Part shown: positions 8,549-18,127 of the stretch, one piece after another
Position numbering within the stretch: position 1 is the first letter of the stretch
How the letters are laid out: the number at the start of each line of letters is the position of its first letter
The notes under the pieces: generated by a model
Databases searched by the model: none
The model's input: only the letters and a program-made list of their open reading frames with translations
Told to the model about the DNA's origin: nothing
Position numbers and translations under genes: made by a program
DNA from: Fragilaria crotonensis
Lineage: Eukaryota > Bacillariophyta > Fragilariophyceae > Fragilariales > Fragilariaceae
Assembly: GCA_022925895.1 (NCBI GenBank)
Contig: JAKSYS010000719.1
Location: 1 to 30,469, forward strand
Length of the DNA: 30,469 nt
Reading direction: 5' to 3'

Positions 8549-10867
8549 TCACTCATTCAATTGTGCGTGGTTGCGAGACAGGTGATTCAAAAAGCACCGT
8601 TGCCCATTTTTGGTTGCACAAAGATACACTGTTTTTCCGTCATCATCGCAGTCGGAGCACTGCCATGTCGACTTCTTTTGGCACTCCTTGCACCTCCCTT
8701 GATACCTGAAAGTTGTTTTTTCACCTTTGCTATTTTTTAGGCGCTTCACAGGAGTTAAATGAGTGAGCACACCGGCACGTGGGCCTGCGCTTTCAAGCGC
8801 TCTGATGCAAGCATCTTGAAACGAACTCCCAGTCGGTGATGATCGAGGTCGATCCGCTCGACCTCTATTACCATAGGAATTGTCGATCAGCTCTTCTGCA
8901 AGGGCAGCATAGAACTCCTTTTGATTGTAGCCAACGCCGGCCGGTGTGCTCTTGAAGGTGGAATAGACCAACCAAGTGTCAACGACGATCATCGAAAAAA
9001 TTGATAAGTTTACTCGCATTGACCAATCCTTTGTCTCGATCTTCTTTTCAATTCGTAGGTCATCCTGTCGCAGCCTGTTGTGTTTGTCGATGGCTGCACA
9101 TGTAGAATAGTAGATCTCGGCAATTTTTGGTTGCTGTATGGAGAATGTCACCTGCTCTGGCGCAGCATTTGGAGCTTGATCCAATTGCCTCCACCGAAGG
9201 CGAACATATGGCGTTCCGGCTTCAAGGGTACCGGCAGTTGATATGAAGTACCGACGCTCACGGTCCATCCAGACGAATGCACCCAGTGATGGTTTGTTGT
9301 CACTTGCAAGTCTCTTAAGTGCCAAGAAGTCCCCGCGACTTTCCAATTCCACGCTGGAAAGGAATGTCTTCGGAAAGCCTCGAGTTGCCGTCTTGACAAC
9401 TCCGATGAAGCGAAGGCCATTTCGAAACAATTCTTCTGCCGCTCCCACTGACGCAAAATAGGAATCGGCACAAACAATCCTGTTTGAACCGAACCAAGGT
9501 GAGACAACCTGCTTTAATACATTCGTTCCATGCAACAAACTGCTTTCGTTTCCCGCAACCTCATCATCATCGTCTGCACCCATAAGGTCCGCTCCCTTGA
9601 CAAGTTTCAAACGAATCATCACACCACTCCTTCCACACGCAGCATTTTGTATTTTGCAGCCATTTTCAGGCTTTCGGTCAATAGCAATGTACTGAGGGAG
9701 GCCATGATTAATCCAGTGCCCTCCTTTACCGTACCAACGGCTCATGGATTCGTCAACACAGATTAAGTCTGAAGGATTGAAATAATTGGCACGATAGTCG
9801 TTGAAGTTCTTGACGAAATCATCGACCAGCCTCCATCGATGTTGCTCCGAAGAAGTCCCCACATCAGGGACATCAGGCTGATAGCTCCACCGAATGGTTC
9901 GAAACAGGTCTTCAAACCTGTGTTTCGACATGCCCGTCAAGCCAAACTGAGGTGCTGGTTGGTACTTTGTCCACGCGGTGGTTTGCCATAAGGAGGTCCT
10001 GGAGGTGAACTCGAATTTCGTAGTGAGAATGATTATGCCGAACAATTTCAACAACTCACTGCTTGATGTTTGCTTCAACTCCAACTTGCCAAGCTCACAG
10101 TTTGTCCAATGAACCATGTCAAGGAGCTGCTTTGGTGGGAACATTAAGAGAAAAAAATCCAAGGGCAACATATCCTGTGTAACAGTCGTGTTATGTCCCG
10201 GAATCAACACCTCACCAACCATGTTCCGAATGTTCCACATTCGAAACGGTACATTACCATTCAAAGGCGGGTCGTTAATTGATGCCCTGACCCATTCAAC
10301 GCCATTGACAGTGGCAATCACAGGAGGTGAAGACGCATTAGTGGTATCGCCATGCAACAACAAGGTCTCCGAGACATCTTCCGGAGAATGGTGAAGGCCT
10401 GCTGCTGCGGCATTTGCTGCATTGCTGGAAGCACCAGGGACAATTGTCTCAATATTGTTGATGGTGGCGGCATTATTGACGTCCATAGGCATGACATGAT
10501 CAGGCAGATTGACTCCAGGGGCTTCATTTGCGATGTTGATCGGAATCGATACATCAGTCCCGAGTCCAGTCACGGGTTCATTACGCTCGTCGGGGATGGC
10601 TGCAACGTGACCAGCCTTCACCGACCTTGAATTCAAGGTCGCGACCTTCACGCACTGCCCACCAAGGGTATATATGGCAGTAATAAGAGTCACCGCTCGC
10701 TTTTGTGTTGATGATGGGACAGTTTTAATCTCTGACACCGTCCCGTTGACAAGCTTGGTTTTCGCGTTGCTGCCGTAACGACGGTGACACTCAATTAGAG
10801 CCGTCACATGCATGGCTTTTGCATGCACGGGTGCCCCCACCTGGAAACGAGGATCATTACTGCTCAT
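8549..10867 (-). CDS. piggyBac-family transposase (DDE_Tnp_1_7) with C-terminal Cys-rich domain
   Basis: 772-aa transposase for cut-and-paste movement in the nucleus. The N-terminal ~200 residues are low-similarity and Ala/Asn-rich; the DDE core runs from about 235 to 640. Candidate catalytic aspartates are D372 in ICVDESMSRWYGKGG, D468 in IVCADSYFAS, and D594 in AAIDKHNRLRQ. Of the paired acidic residues of insect piggyBac (VDTLDQ), the second position is Asn here (N597). The C-terminus has the piggyBac cysteine-rich zinc-binding pattern: C726, C729, C737, C740, C750, C758, then H762 and H767. That domain binds the element ends in characterised members. The 2.3 kb frame is uninterrupted, so it may be active or recently active. 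ATG 10867 is the first Met after the right end. It could also be domesticated, but the flanking inverted repeats argue for a mobile copy. Confidence 0.92.
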   Translation of the reverse strand: MSSNDPRFQVGAPVHAKAMHVTALIECHRRYGSNAKTKLVNGTVSEIKTVPSSTQKRAVTLITAIYTLGGQCVKVATLNSRSVKAGHVAAIPDERNEPVTGLGTDVSIPINIANEAPGVNLPDHVMPMDVNNAATINNIETIVPGASSNAANAAAAGLHHSPEDVSETLLLHGDTTNASSPPVIATVNGVEWVRASINDPPLNGNVPFRMWNIRNMVGEVLIPGHNTTVTQDMLPLDFFLLMFPPKQLLDMVHWTNCELGKLELKQTSSSELLKLFGIIILTTKFEFTSRTSLWQTTAWTKYQPAPQFGLTGMSKHRFEDLFRTIRWSYQPDVPDVGTSSEQHRWRLVDDFVKNFNDYRANYFNPSDLICVDESMSRWYGKGGHWINHGLPQYIAIDRKPENGCKIQNAACGRSGVMIRLKLVKGADLMGADDDDEVAGNESSLLHGTNVLKQVVSPWFGSNRIVCADSYFASVGAAEELFRNGLRFIGVVKTATRGFPKTFLSSVELESRGDFLALKRLASDNKPSLGAFVWMDRERRYFISTAGTLEAGTPYVRLRWRQLDQAPNAAPEQVTFSIQQPKIAEIYYSTCAAIDKHNRLRQDDLRIEKKIETKDWSMRVNLSIFSMIVVDTWLVYSTFKSTPAGVGYNQKEFYAALAEELIDNSYGNRGRADRPRSSPTGSSFQDACIRALESAGPRAGVLTHLTPVKRLKNSKGEKTTFRYQGRCKECQKKSTWQCSDCDDDGKTVYLCATKNGQRCFLNHLSRNHAQLNE

Positions 10868-11162
10868 CTCTACTTCAGTTGATGATGTTGTCGATGAGCG
10901 ATGGACGCATCAATATCATCGTCGAGAATTCCCACGACTACGAAAAAAATGGGAGGGAAAAAAATTTCATACAGCAAATCTCTTATAACTTTATTACAAC
11001 AAACACTGGCCTTCTGCCCATTCAAACCATGCACCTTTATACAGTTCTTGAGGCGCACACCAACTTAGAAGTCCGACGGACGACGAACAAGATAACAGGA
11101 ACGATTTCCGAAATGAGCAAATACGGAATTAATTAACCCCAAATGGGGTTAATTAACCCCGT

Positions 11163-11183
11163 CGGGTGGCTAGACACTAGTAG
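11163..11183 (-). repeat. Right outer inverted repeat of the piggyBac element
   Basis: Reverse complement of 8357-8377 with two mismatches. A short CTA/TAG tandem repeat follows outside. Confidence 0.75.
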
Positions 11184-11427
11184 TAGTAGAGTAGGAGAAC
11201 GTACAGAGTTTTTTATCCTCCTAAAGCAGTACATCTATTGTACACTGGGCAACGGCAGACACAACTAGCTTTACGACGATATAATACACAGTATGTACTC
11301 GAGTACATCATTGGTCGACGGCAATTGAGCAACAAGCTTTTCTACGACGTGATTGGTTGCCGGCCGGCTGCTTGACTACGGAAGTCGTGTTGTGTGAACC
11401 AGCAACCCAGTTTTCTGCTTTAATGCA
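11184..11427. other. Spacer between the piggyBac element and the MLO-like pseudogene
   Basis: Contains a short TAG tandem run beside the element and a GTACTCGAGTAC palindrome near 11294-11305. No coding sequence is seen. The first two exons of the MLO-like gene, expected here by comparison with unit 2, are missing. Confidence 0.55.
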
Positions 11428-11554
11428 TGAGCCAAACGACGTGACAACAACCGCAGGATGACGACTTCTGCGTCGGCTGATATCCGGATGATGAGAATGG
11501 GAAGCCATCAAGTCTGGTTCTGTGCCAACGAGACAGTAGAGAGTGTAGAGGATG

Positions 11555-11572
11555 CCCCCCCCCCCCCCCCCC
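11555..11572. repeat. Homopolymer of 18 C
   Basis: Lies inside the MLO-like pseudogene; the intact paralogue has a short non-repetitive stretch at the matching place (about 20420-20435). Confidence 0.9.
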
Positions 11573-12734
11573 TGCAGGTGCAAGGCGAGTCTCGTTCTGC
11601 AGAATCCTTACGTCGTCAGCATCATTGGTTTGCTGCATCTCCTCAACAACAACTTTAGACGTCGTTTTTCAGTGTCTGGCCAACAACAATTGACAGAAAT
11701 TTCAGAGTTTGAGTCTGCTGGTAATCACTCCTTAATCGCTGATCGTTTTGAGACACGCCCTGGGGCTTCTCAATGTCCGCTCGTGTCGATCGCATTCACA
11801 ACGAGGCAGATTCGTCAACGTCGGTAAGCGACAGCAGATTATCGACCCGAGAAGTCTTGGCAGGACACAATTCAAATTTGATCATTCAGAACGTTATGAT
11901 GCCAACCCTCGGCGACGAATTAGGGACTGAGGCAGATTCAGACAACGAGCACAGGAATGTGGACGACCTCCCGGAACAAACTACGGAAGCGGCGGAGCCT
12001 TCGCCGCCGAAGAGAAATCTTCTAAACATCGCTCGCGCTTACTTCCGTGGAGGAAGTGATATTCTCGTGATCTCACTGCTTGGGACAATGGTATATTTCT
12101 TCATTGTTGGGATGCGATTAGTGGTGGTGCTGATCGAAACGGGTGTTCTGTTAATTACGACAACACTTGGCATCTTGAAGAAGCGCAGTTGAGTTTTTCT
12201 CAGACAGGCGCTATTCAAGTCTCTCAGCGGCTGCTCAATCCGTTGTTTTGGCTGGAAAACTAGCGAAAGCGGTTCAGACAAAACATGCTGGTGAAAATGG
12301 CCATTCCCTTGGTAGTGTACTCGAGGAGACTGATACATCGTCCAATGCTGAAGCAGGGCTCTGCAAATTCGAACGCGAGGCGTGCAGCTTTCCACAAGGA
12401 AAGGCCGACAGTATTGTTGATGCAAAGCAAACCTAACAAGACCTTCCACACCTTGGTGACGACAGCTGCGCTAACCTGCAGGATTATCTAGTGGTGGTTG
12501 ATCCCAACAAAACGCAGCACGCGATTCCTGCTGTCGATAGGTTCAAGAAGTTGGCACATTGCACCTACGACAACGTAGTGATGTACCTTCGTTCTTTATT
12601 GGGTCACCTCCTTCGCATCGTCGACATCCAAGCGAGATACCTACTGTTCACTCGTAAGGAATGGCTGGCGCTTCTCCTCCACCGCCAATATCCCGAGACC
12701 AAGCGTGGTTCGACGTGTGACTTCTCTTGGCAAT

Positions 12735-12938
12735 GCCTTGAAGGGATCGGAAGTGGCAACAGGAGGTGCAACGATGGCTGCTATTAAAACGGGTCACATT
12801 CGACGCGCGTCATCGGTCGGAGAAACTGTCAGTGTCGCCTTGAAGGGATCGGAGGTGGCAACAGGAGGTGCGACGATGGCTGCTTTTAAAACGGGTCACG
12901 TTTGACGCGCGTCATCGGTCGGAGGAACTGTCAGTGTC
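12735..12938 (+). repeat. 102-bp tandem duplication inside the MLO-like pseudogene
   Basis: Two adjacent 102-bp units (12735-12836 and 12837-12938) both begin GCCTTGAAGGGATCGG and end in GTCAGTGTCGC, with few differences. The intact gene has a single unit (about 23185-23290), so the repeat arose in this copy after the duplication. The length is 34 codons and keeps phase. Confidence 0.9.
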
Positions 12939-13053
12939 GCACTTGACTTGTCATAGCCATCCTCCCTAGCGATCCGAGTTGCACATCGTGCTTCCGAGGA
13001 CGCACCCTGATTCCTCCCTCGAGAATGGTGGCAAGACACTATTGTAGGTAAAA

Positions 13054-13347
13054 TCAAGTAGTACAATAAACAGCGATTGAGTTGATTTAGGCTGCCAACA
13101 AAGTGTGCGTACGTATGCTGTCTCGTTCCTTCTGAATCATGTCCTCTTGACCCTTGCGCTTCCGATAAAACAGGGATTTTAGGAACTTTCGAAAAACATG
13201 AGAACATCCGACTGTTCGGACATGATGGGCATACTTGGAATCTTTCAAGGGATACTCATTTGTGCCTCACATACCTGCATCATGTGATCCATAAATGCGG
13301 AATCTGCATCGACTCATTATGGAACATGTCAGCCTGCTGAGCGGTCA
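13054..13347 (-). pseudogene. 3' fragment of the X gene (left copy), truncated at the tandem junction
   Basis: Minus-strand sequence matches the C-terminal part of the gene at 23521-24591: TAQQADMF, KDSKYAHHVRTVGC, HVFRKF-KSLF, then KGQEDMIQKERDS and a TAA stop. The last ~45 codons are still open, but a TGA and changed sequence lie upstream. The fragment begins abruptly at 13346-13347, where sequence switches to the receptor. It carries a single copy of the C-terminal 30-codon unit that is doubled in unit 2. Confidence 0.85.
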
Positions 13348-14466
13348 TTCTCTACATCCTGCGTTGATGGAAGATGATCTTCGTCAACTCTTTTAGTTTC
13401 GATTTCAAAATTATCACTGCCTGGGGCGGCGCGTTCTGGCGCAAAGTGATCAGCAAGTTGATCTTCATCTGCCTCAATAGGTCGAGCTTTCATTCCGAAG
13501 ACGATTTCCGACATTATCGAACAGAAGGAGAGGCTGTCCCCTCGTTTTCGTCGTAACATTATGTACCGGGGTCGGATGTATATGATCAGGTTGAACAGCC
13601 CTTGGAGCGGTAGTATCAGCTTTATCATGAACGAGAGAACAAATCTGACAGTTGTGTCATGAGTTGGGAAAAAGAAGTTGAACGAATGGTTCACGAGGTA
13701 AAGAGCATTCGGTAAAAGACTTGCCGCGATGTAGAGCAGCGATTGGGTGACAGTTTGTCTTGCTTTTTGATCCAGTCCAGGGCGTGTTCTGTATCGCACG
13801 ACAGCACTGATTCGGCCGCGAACGTGACGTATGATCATGAACATAATGATTGCAATTCCAACAAACGAAGGAAGCATCACCCCGAAGAGCATAGTGGCCA
13901 TGATGGTCCTACTCATCAAGCCTCGAGAGCACTCGCCCGCTTGAGCGTTGCATAAGGGTGGATACTGTGCAACTAAGCACCATCCACCGACGTAGGGCAA
14001 GGGGTTCAATGAACTCGTATAGATTGCCCAGGATGTGAGTCCCATTGGTAAAGTGAGTGAAAGTAGGTGTACGTAGGGTTCAACGTAGCGTGCGATGAAT
14101 TCCTGTGTCTTCCCATATCGAATAATTAGGACATAGTAAATTGCCAGTCCAAAATTGTAGGGATTTGAGACGCGAAAAGGTGGCCAAGAAACCACTCGCC
14201 TCGCATGAAGCAGTATTGCCTTGAGCGCCCCAGAAGATACCTTGAGGGACAAGAAGGAAGCCAAAAGCAAAATTCAATGATGCGACGCAGTCGATAAGGG
14301 ACATGGCAAACAAAACGCGATGATAGACAAATTTGAGTTTCTTGCGGCGATCTCTCCAAATGATGTAGATGATGGTGAGTGACCCTAGGAGCGACACCGA
14401 TCCAGAAATTAGCGAGGTGATTACCAGTGTGATTTGTTGAGGTATGGTGTAAAAGTCGACGGCCAT
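13329..14466 (-). pseudogene. Seven-transmembrane receptor copy 2: two 1-base losses and a truncated tail
   Basis: Paralogue of the receptor at 6011-7210, sharing MAVDFYTIPQQITLVITSLI and nearly all TM segments. TM1-TM2 read from ATG 14466. Near 14158-14180 two single bases are missing relative to copy 1 (ACCTTTTCGCG against ACCTTCTTCGCG, and AAATCCCTAC against AAATTCTCTAC), so TM3 onward is in another frame: SNPYNFGLAIYY... to TM7 PLQGLFNLIIYIRPRY. The acidic tail ends ...DVENDRSAG, of which the last residues come from X-gene sequence at the junction; about 20 native C-terminal residues are lost. If the two losses are assembly errors, this is a working receptor with a shortened tail. The rest of the frame is open and conserved, which argues for recent function. 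Confidence 0.85.
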
Positions 14467-15955
14467 GGTGATTTCGATTTTTAATGATGACTGCAATTCC
14501 GTTCAGTGTTGTTCTGTGTGACAATCTGAATTCCTACTCTGTTGTCTATCACGGGTTGAGGGCGTCGAATGCAGGGTTTGTGTCAATCACCTGAGGCTTG
14601 TTGTGCGCTTTCTTGACTGAACTGCGGGGAGCGGGGAGTAGACTACTGGTAGAACGTTGGGTTTTTGTCCGTCACGAGGAATGAGGAAGGGCTCATGTGT
14701 GTATCATATTAGAAATGTTGGAAATAGGGGACGTATCAAGGTTACAGAATTAGGGAGAGGTGGAAATAACTGCCCGTGAGGGACATTTATTGGGTGTTCG
14801 TCTGTTAACAAAGAACATTTTCGACGGGGTACGCTGGTCCTAAATTGGCACAGATAGAATCTGAGAATGGTCATAATGTCATAATGGTTTTTAATGCGTT
14901 TCACATGCCTGCCAGACATTTTTGGCTTCTGTGGTTGACCCATAAACATTTAAGCCGAGGAATTCCTCGACTTACGTTTTTTGAAAAATCATAAATCTGT
15001 ATGTGACATACAACACGATAACACGATTACACTCATTTCCATCGATTGACCGAGGGACACGAATGCAGTGGTAGACCATACTCGGCGAGCTTCTGACAAC
15101 ATGCATTTTTGCGTGTTTGAATACACACGTACTTAAAAAGAAAGCTTGTTGTAGGGGAAGACGGGATTTTTATTGCTCCATTAGATTTCCACACCAAACA
15201 ACGTCAGGAAGCGTAATCTCATAATCTCGAGATCGAGATGCGAATGTGATTACTTCGATTACTACCTGGTGGAGTAATTTCGACACTTGTACTGCACATC
15301 GCACAAGGTTGGCTTTTGAATGCAATCGCAGCCCAATCGCGTGAGTTCATAATTCAATGAAAACGTGTCGGGATGTTTCAGGATAAGGAACCGCCTGAAA
15401 CCAAACGAGACACATCGTTTCTAAAAAACCCTGAAAACATGTTTTCTTCAGGGCGTGTTTTCAGGACATAGGTGCGACACGAACCGAGAAATTCTTGAGT
15501 TTCGAGCGACAGGCATATTCGTCAGGAACAACGACTGTATTGGCCTCCCGACATAATGTTTTGGGTTCTTAAACCGATAAGATTAGTGCATGAATATTTT
15601 TGGAACTTGATATCTTTTAGACTTAAGAGTTTAGAGTGCCTCCTTTTAAAATTTTCATCGTCGTCGTTGCATGACCGTGTCGACGTTGGCACAACCAATG
15701 GCCACCAACTTTTGGTTACGAGCCCTCCTCGGGGAAAGCATCTTCCCTAATGACAAACCGGGCCTGCAAGTACAACGTCGACGCTGGTAGCGGTGTAGCG
15801 GTGTGGGGTCTGCATTTGAGGTATCGGGAAGAGAACTGAGGAAGACAACGAGGTGGACAGATCTATCTGCATACAAGATGTACTGTGGTCCCTATAGTGT
15901 CACTGTTACAGTAGGGATTCATCGTTTTTTGTTCCTTCGATGGCTCGATGCTCGA
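14467..15955. other. Intergenic region upstream of receptor copy 2
   Basis: To about 14590 it shares the receptor's 5' flank with 7211-7340. Beyond that I see no supported gene. The open frame 14704-14949 (-) has no recognised domain. A 10-bp inverted repeat (GTCGACGTTG at 15679-15688, complement at 15773-15782) encloses 84 bases. Confidence 0.5.
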
Positions 15956-17580
15956 AACTTGAAAAGACAGAGCCCTAAGCCCATTCCTAATTCCATATAC
16001 AGAAATTCTATCAACAACATTTCTGACACACATGTTTGTTGCTCACTTTTGTTTTTACTGTCCTTAACAGACAATTATCTCAATTGTAATTGTCAAATGG
16101 AAAATGAGTGGTCATCCCAGCACATCCTTGTCTTATCAAAACTCCTTTTCACTGCTGTGTACGGTCTCTCAACTGTTGTTCCATACTTTATTACAACAAA
16201 ACACACAGCAAACAATGTTGTCTCTTGTCCCTGTCAAAGCCTTCCCTTTATCCATGGTCCTTTTGCTTGTTGCCATTTCAACAATGACAGTCACAGAACT
16301 GTATGGATGCTTGTTACAAAGGGCCTAAGGCCACTCCTTAAAGTCAAACAACTGACAGCATAAATGAACATGTATAATGTTTTTGAAAGAACATTGTTGT
16401 TGCTACAAAAATGAAAATGACAATCAAACAAGTCAAGGGCACAATCAGGAAGAAAATACCAGCAATGCTTGCTGCTCATGCTGGGCTATAGATAAAGTAG
16501 CTATCACATTAACAGACACAGAGTTGGGCAAGGCCTTGATGCTTTTCTCATGAATCAGCATTTGTTGCACAATGATCCAGTTGCATCTATGATGTTGAAG
16601 CCATCGCTCATTACGACATTGACCCATAAGTAGCAAAAAGAATTTGAGGTTCAAGGGGGGGGGGGGGGGCAATCAAGCACCAGCAACTTTGCTTGACTCA
16701 GCACGATAAGAGATCAAGGACCTCCTACCAATTGCTCGTACCCAAACCCCAAACCAGTCCTATGACCCATTCACTGGTGTTGACCGAAGTAGTGTGACCC
16801 AATCCATCATGACCATTGTTGTGACTCAGCAACCCAGTTCCATTCTTAGCCATCTTTGAGTGAAACAATCCTCCGAGTATACCGCTTTCACGCACTATAC
16901 TATCTGGTCCTCCTCATGCTCATACCAACAGCCCAAGTGACATTACTTCTTAGAACTATGATTGTGACCCACACAATGGGGCTGACAAGGACAACAGCAA
17001 CTTCAAGGCCTAATGCAACAAAGTTCAATGATCAAAGGTTTCCCCACACTTCAGTCAAACTCCTTACTACAACATCATCAAACAGCATTACTAGTCCTTT
17101 CTTCAGTACTACAGCGGTACAGGACCCTTTCTCTTGTGCAAGTAGTGTGGTGTTATCCTCAACCACAGTATGTTATCAACCACAGTACACATTCTTAGTA
17201 AGCAGCTCTCTCTTGTGTAAGCAGTTTGCTATCACAGTACAATGGTTTTGTGATGCACTGAAGAAACAATGTCTAATCATATTTGATAAGGCACTACAAG
17301 AATGCATTCAAGCCCACTTCAGCAACCAAGTTGTTGCATTTCATACTATTGTAATGCATGTCCACCAACTCTGTACCTACAATGCACCTTGATAATGGAT
17401 CTTCTTTCAAGTGTAAATGTAGCATGAAATGCAATTACCCTGGTGATACAGAGAGTTACCCCCACCATTGAGAAGGTTACTAGCTTGCGTAAGGAAAGCC
17501 ATTACCTTCACCCTTGGGAAAGATATCTTTCAAGGGAAAGTTGTTGCCTCGACCCATTCGTTTACCCTTGCTTGATAACC
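15956..17580. mobile_element. CpG-depleted, G-poor tract: probable decayed mobile element
   Basis: I count 13 CpG dinucleotides in 16021-17580 (1560 bases), including none from 16201 to 16600. Coding DNA nearby has up to eight in 60 bases (20281-20340). TG and CA are abundant, as expected when methylated CpG decays. The plus strand is poor in G and rich in A, C and T. No transposase or reverse transcriptase motif is readable and I found no terminal repeats. Calling it an old mobile element is inference from composition. A 15-G run lies at 16655-16669. Confidence 0.5.
16655..16669. repeat. Homopolymer of 15 G
   Basis: Direct reading; it sits in the CpG-depleted tract and interrupts otherwise G-poor sequence. 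Confidence 0.9.
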
Positions 17581-18127
17581 ATCAGGGGAAAGGTGAGTAC
17601 TTATCACGTATCACATCTACTAGAGTACCATAGCTCTTTCAACGAGACCAACTGTTGCTGACGCAATCCCAGGGGTTGTTCTTGGTGTTGCTGCGGCCTG
17701 TATTGTAGCAATACCTCGTACTGCGAGTATCTGTACATACGTCGTACGGTGAGCTCGCAAATACGCAATGCATTCATTAACGAAAATGGCATATTCAGAC
17801 ATTTTATTTGTCAAGTACGATACGGGGCGAGACAAATAGGAAGTGGAAACGATATACAGACATGAATATTTTGGCGCACGACTAACGTCGGCAGGCGCTT
17901 AGATTCCAATTCAACGGCTCCCACACATGCACTCGCCACACATGTAGCACCACACTCAACTCCACCTTGTTACACTTGCAGGACGAGGGCTGCAAATACA
18001 CGTGTGCCTCCTCTGGCTCCACTTGCCGATTCCGCAAACCGATCCCAACGCAACGGGGACGAAACCATAAACAAAGAACAAAGCACATCCTTGTGTTGGT
18101 CGTCTCTCCTTGCGTCCAGACCAGACG
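17581..18127. other. Upstream region of the MLO-like gene
   Basis: CpG frequency returns to normal by about 17700. No gene is visible. It presumably holds the promoter of the gene starting at 18128; no core element is clear. Confidence 0.5.

Larger units (their letters stand above)
8357..11183 (-). mobile_element. piggyBac-type DNA transposon, apparently complete
   Basis: A transposase gene (8549-10867) is bracketed by structured ends. The outer inverted repeats are 8357-8377 and 11163-11183, 21 nt with 19 matches (core AGTGTCTA-CCACCCG). Just inside each end are two copies of a TTAATTAA core: 8387-8394 and 8410-8417 on the left, 11129-11136 and 11149-11156 on the right. Most are followed by a C-rich stretch and ATTT. 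piggyBac elements insert at TTAA and often begin with CCC, so the element ends could instead be the TTAA|CCCC points inside the outer repeats. The exact boundaries are unresolved. The sequence is not CpG-depleted and the gene is open, so it is probably a fairly recent insertion into duplicated unit 1. Confidence 0.75.
11428..13060 (+). pseudogene. MLO-like pseudogene, fragment of the third exon with two large internal deletions
   Basis: This tract is a diverged copy of 20287-23400. Matches include SASADIRMMRMGSH, HNEADSSTSVSDSRL, LAGHNSNLII, AYFRG and FFIVGMRL (about 11460-12190), then SSLSAAAQSV and LGSVLEETDT (12210-12400), then VVVDPNK and IPAVDRFKK (12490-12550). Compared with the intact gene it lacks exons 1-2, about 870 bases near 12195 (counterpart 21060-21922) and about 745 bases near 12410 (counterpart 22140-22885). 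It has an 18-C tract at 11555-11572, several frame changes and a 102-bp tandem duplication. It cannot encode the intact protein. It belongs to unit 1 of the tandem duplication. Confidence 0.93.

Noticed and set aside
12896..13207. 103-codon minus-strand frame in the pseudogene region
   Set aside because: It is the X fragment read in a wrong frame; the correct frame shows the KRKGQEDMIQKERDS match to the intact gene.
14704..14949. 81-codon minus-strand frame with a basic N-terminus
   Set aside because: Not recognisable, no homologous counterpart in unit 1, and no sign of exon partners.
15679..15782. 10-bp inverted repeat with an 84-base interval as transposon ends or a hairpin
   Set aside because: Too short and too widely spaced for a convincing hairpin; no target duplication; could be chance.
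15803..16363. 186-codon open frame
   Set aside because: It runs into the CpG-depleted tract, has no motif or plausible composition, and is open mainly because the DNA is G-poor.
16856..17392. 178-codon open frame rich in Thr, Ser and Val
   Set aside because: Lies wholly in the G-poor, CpG-depleted tract; low-complexity residue use and no family resemblance.
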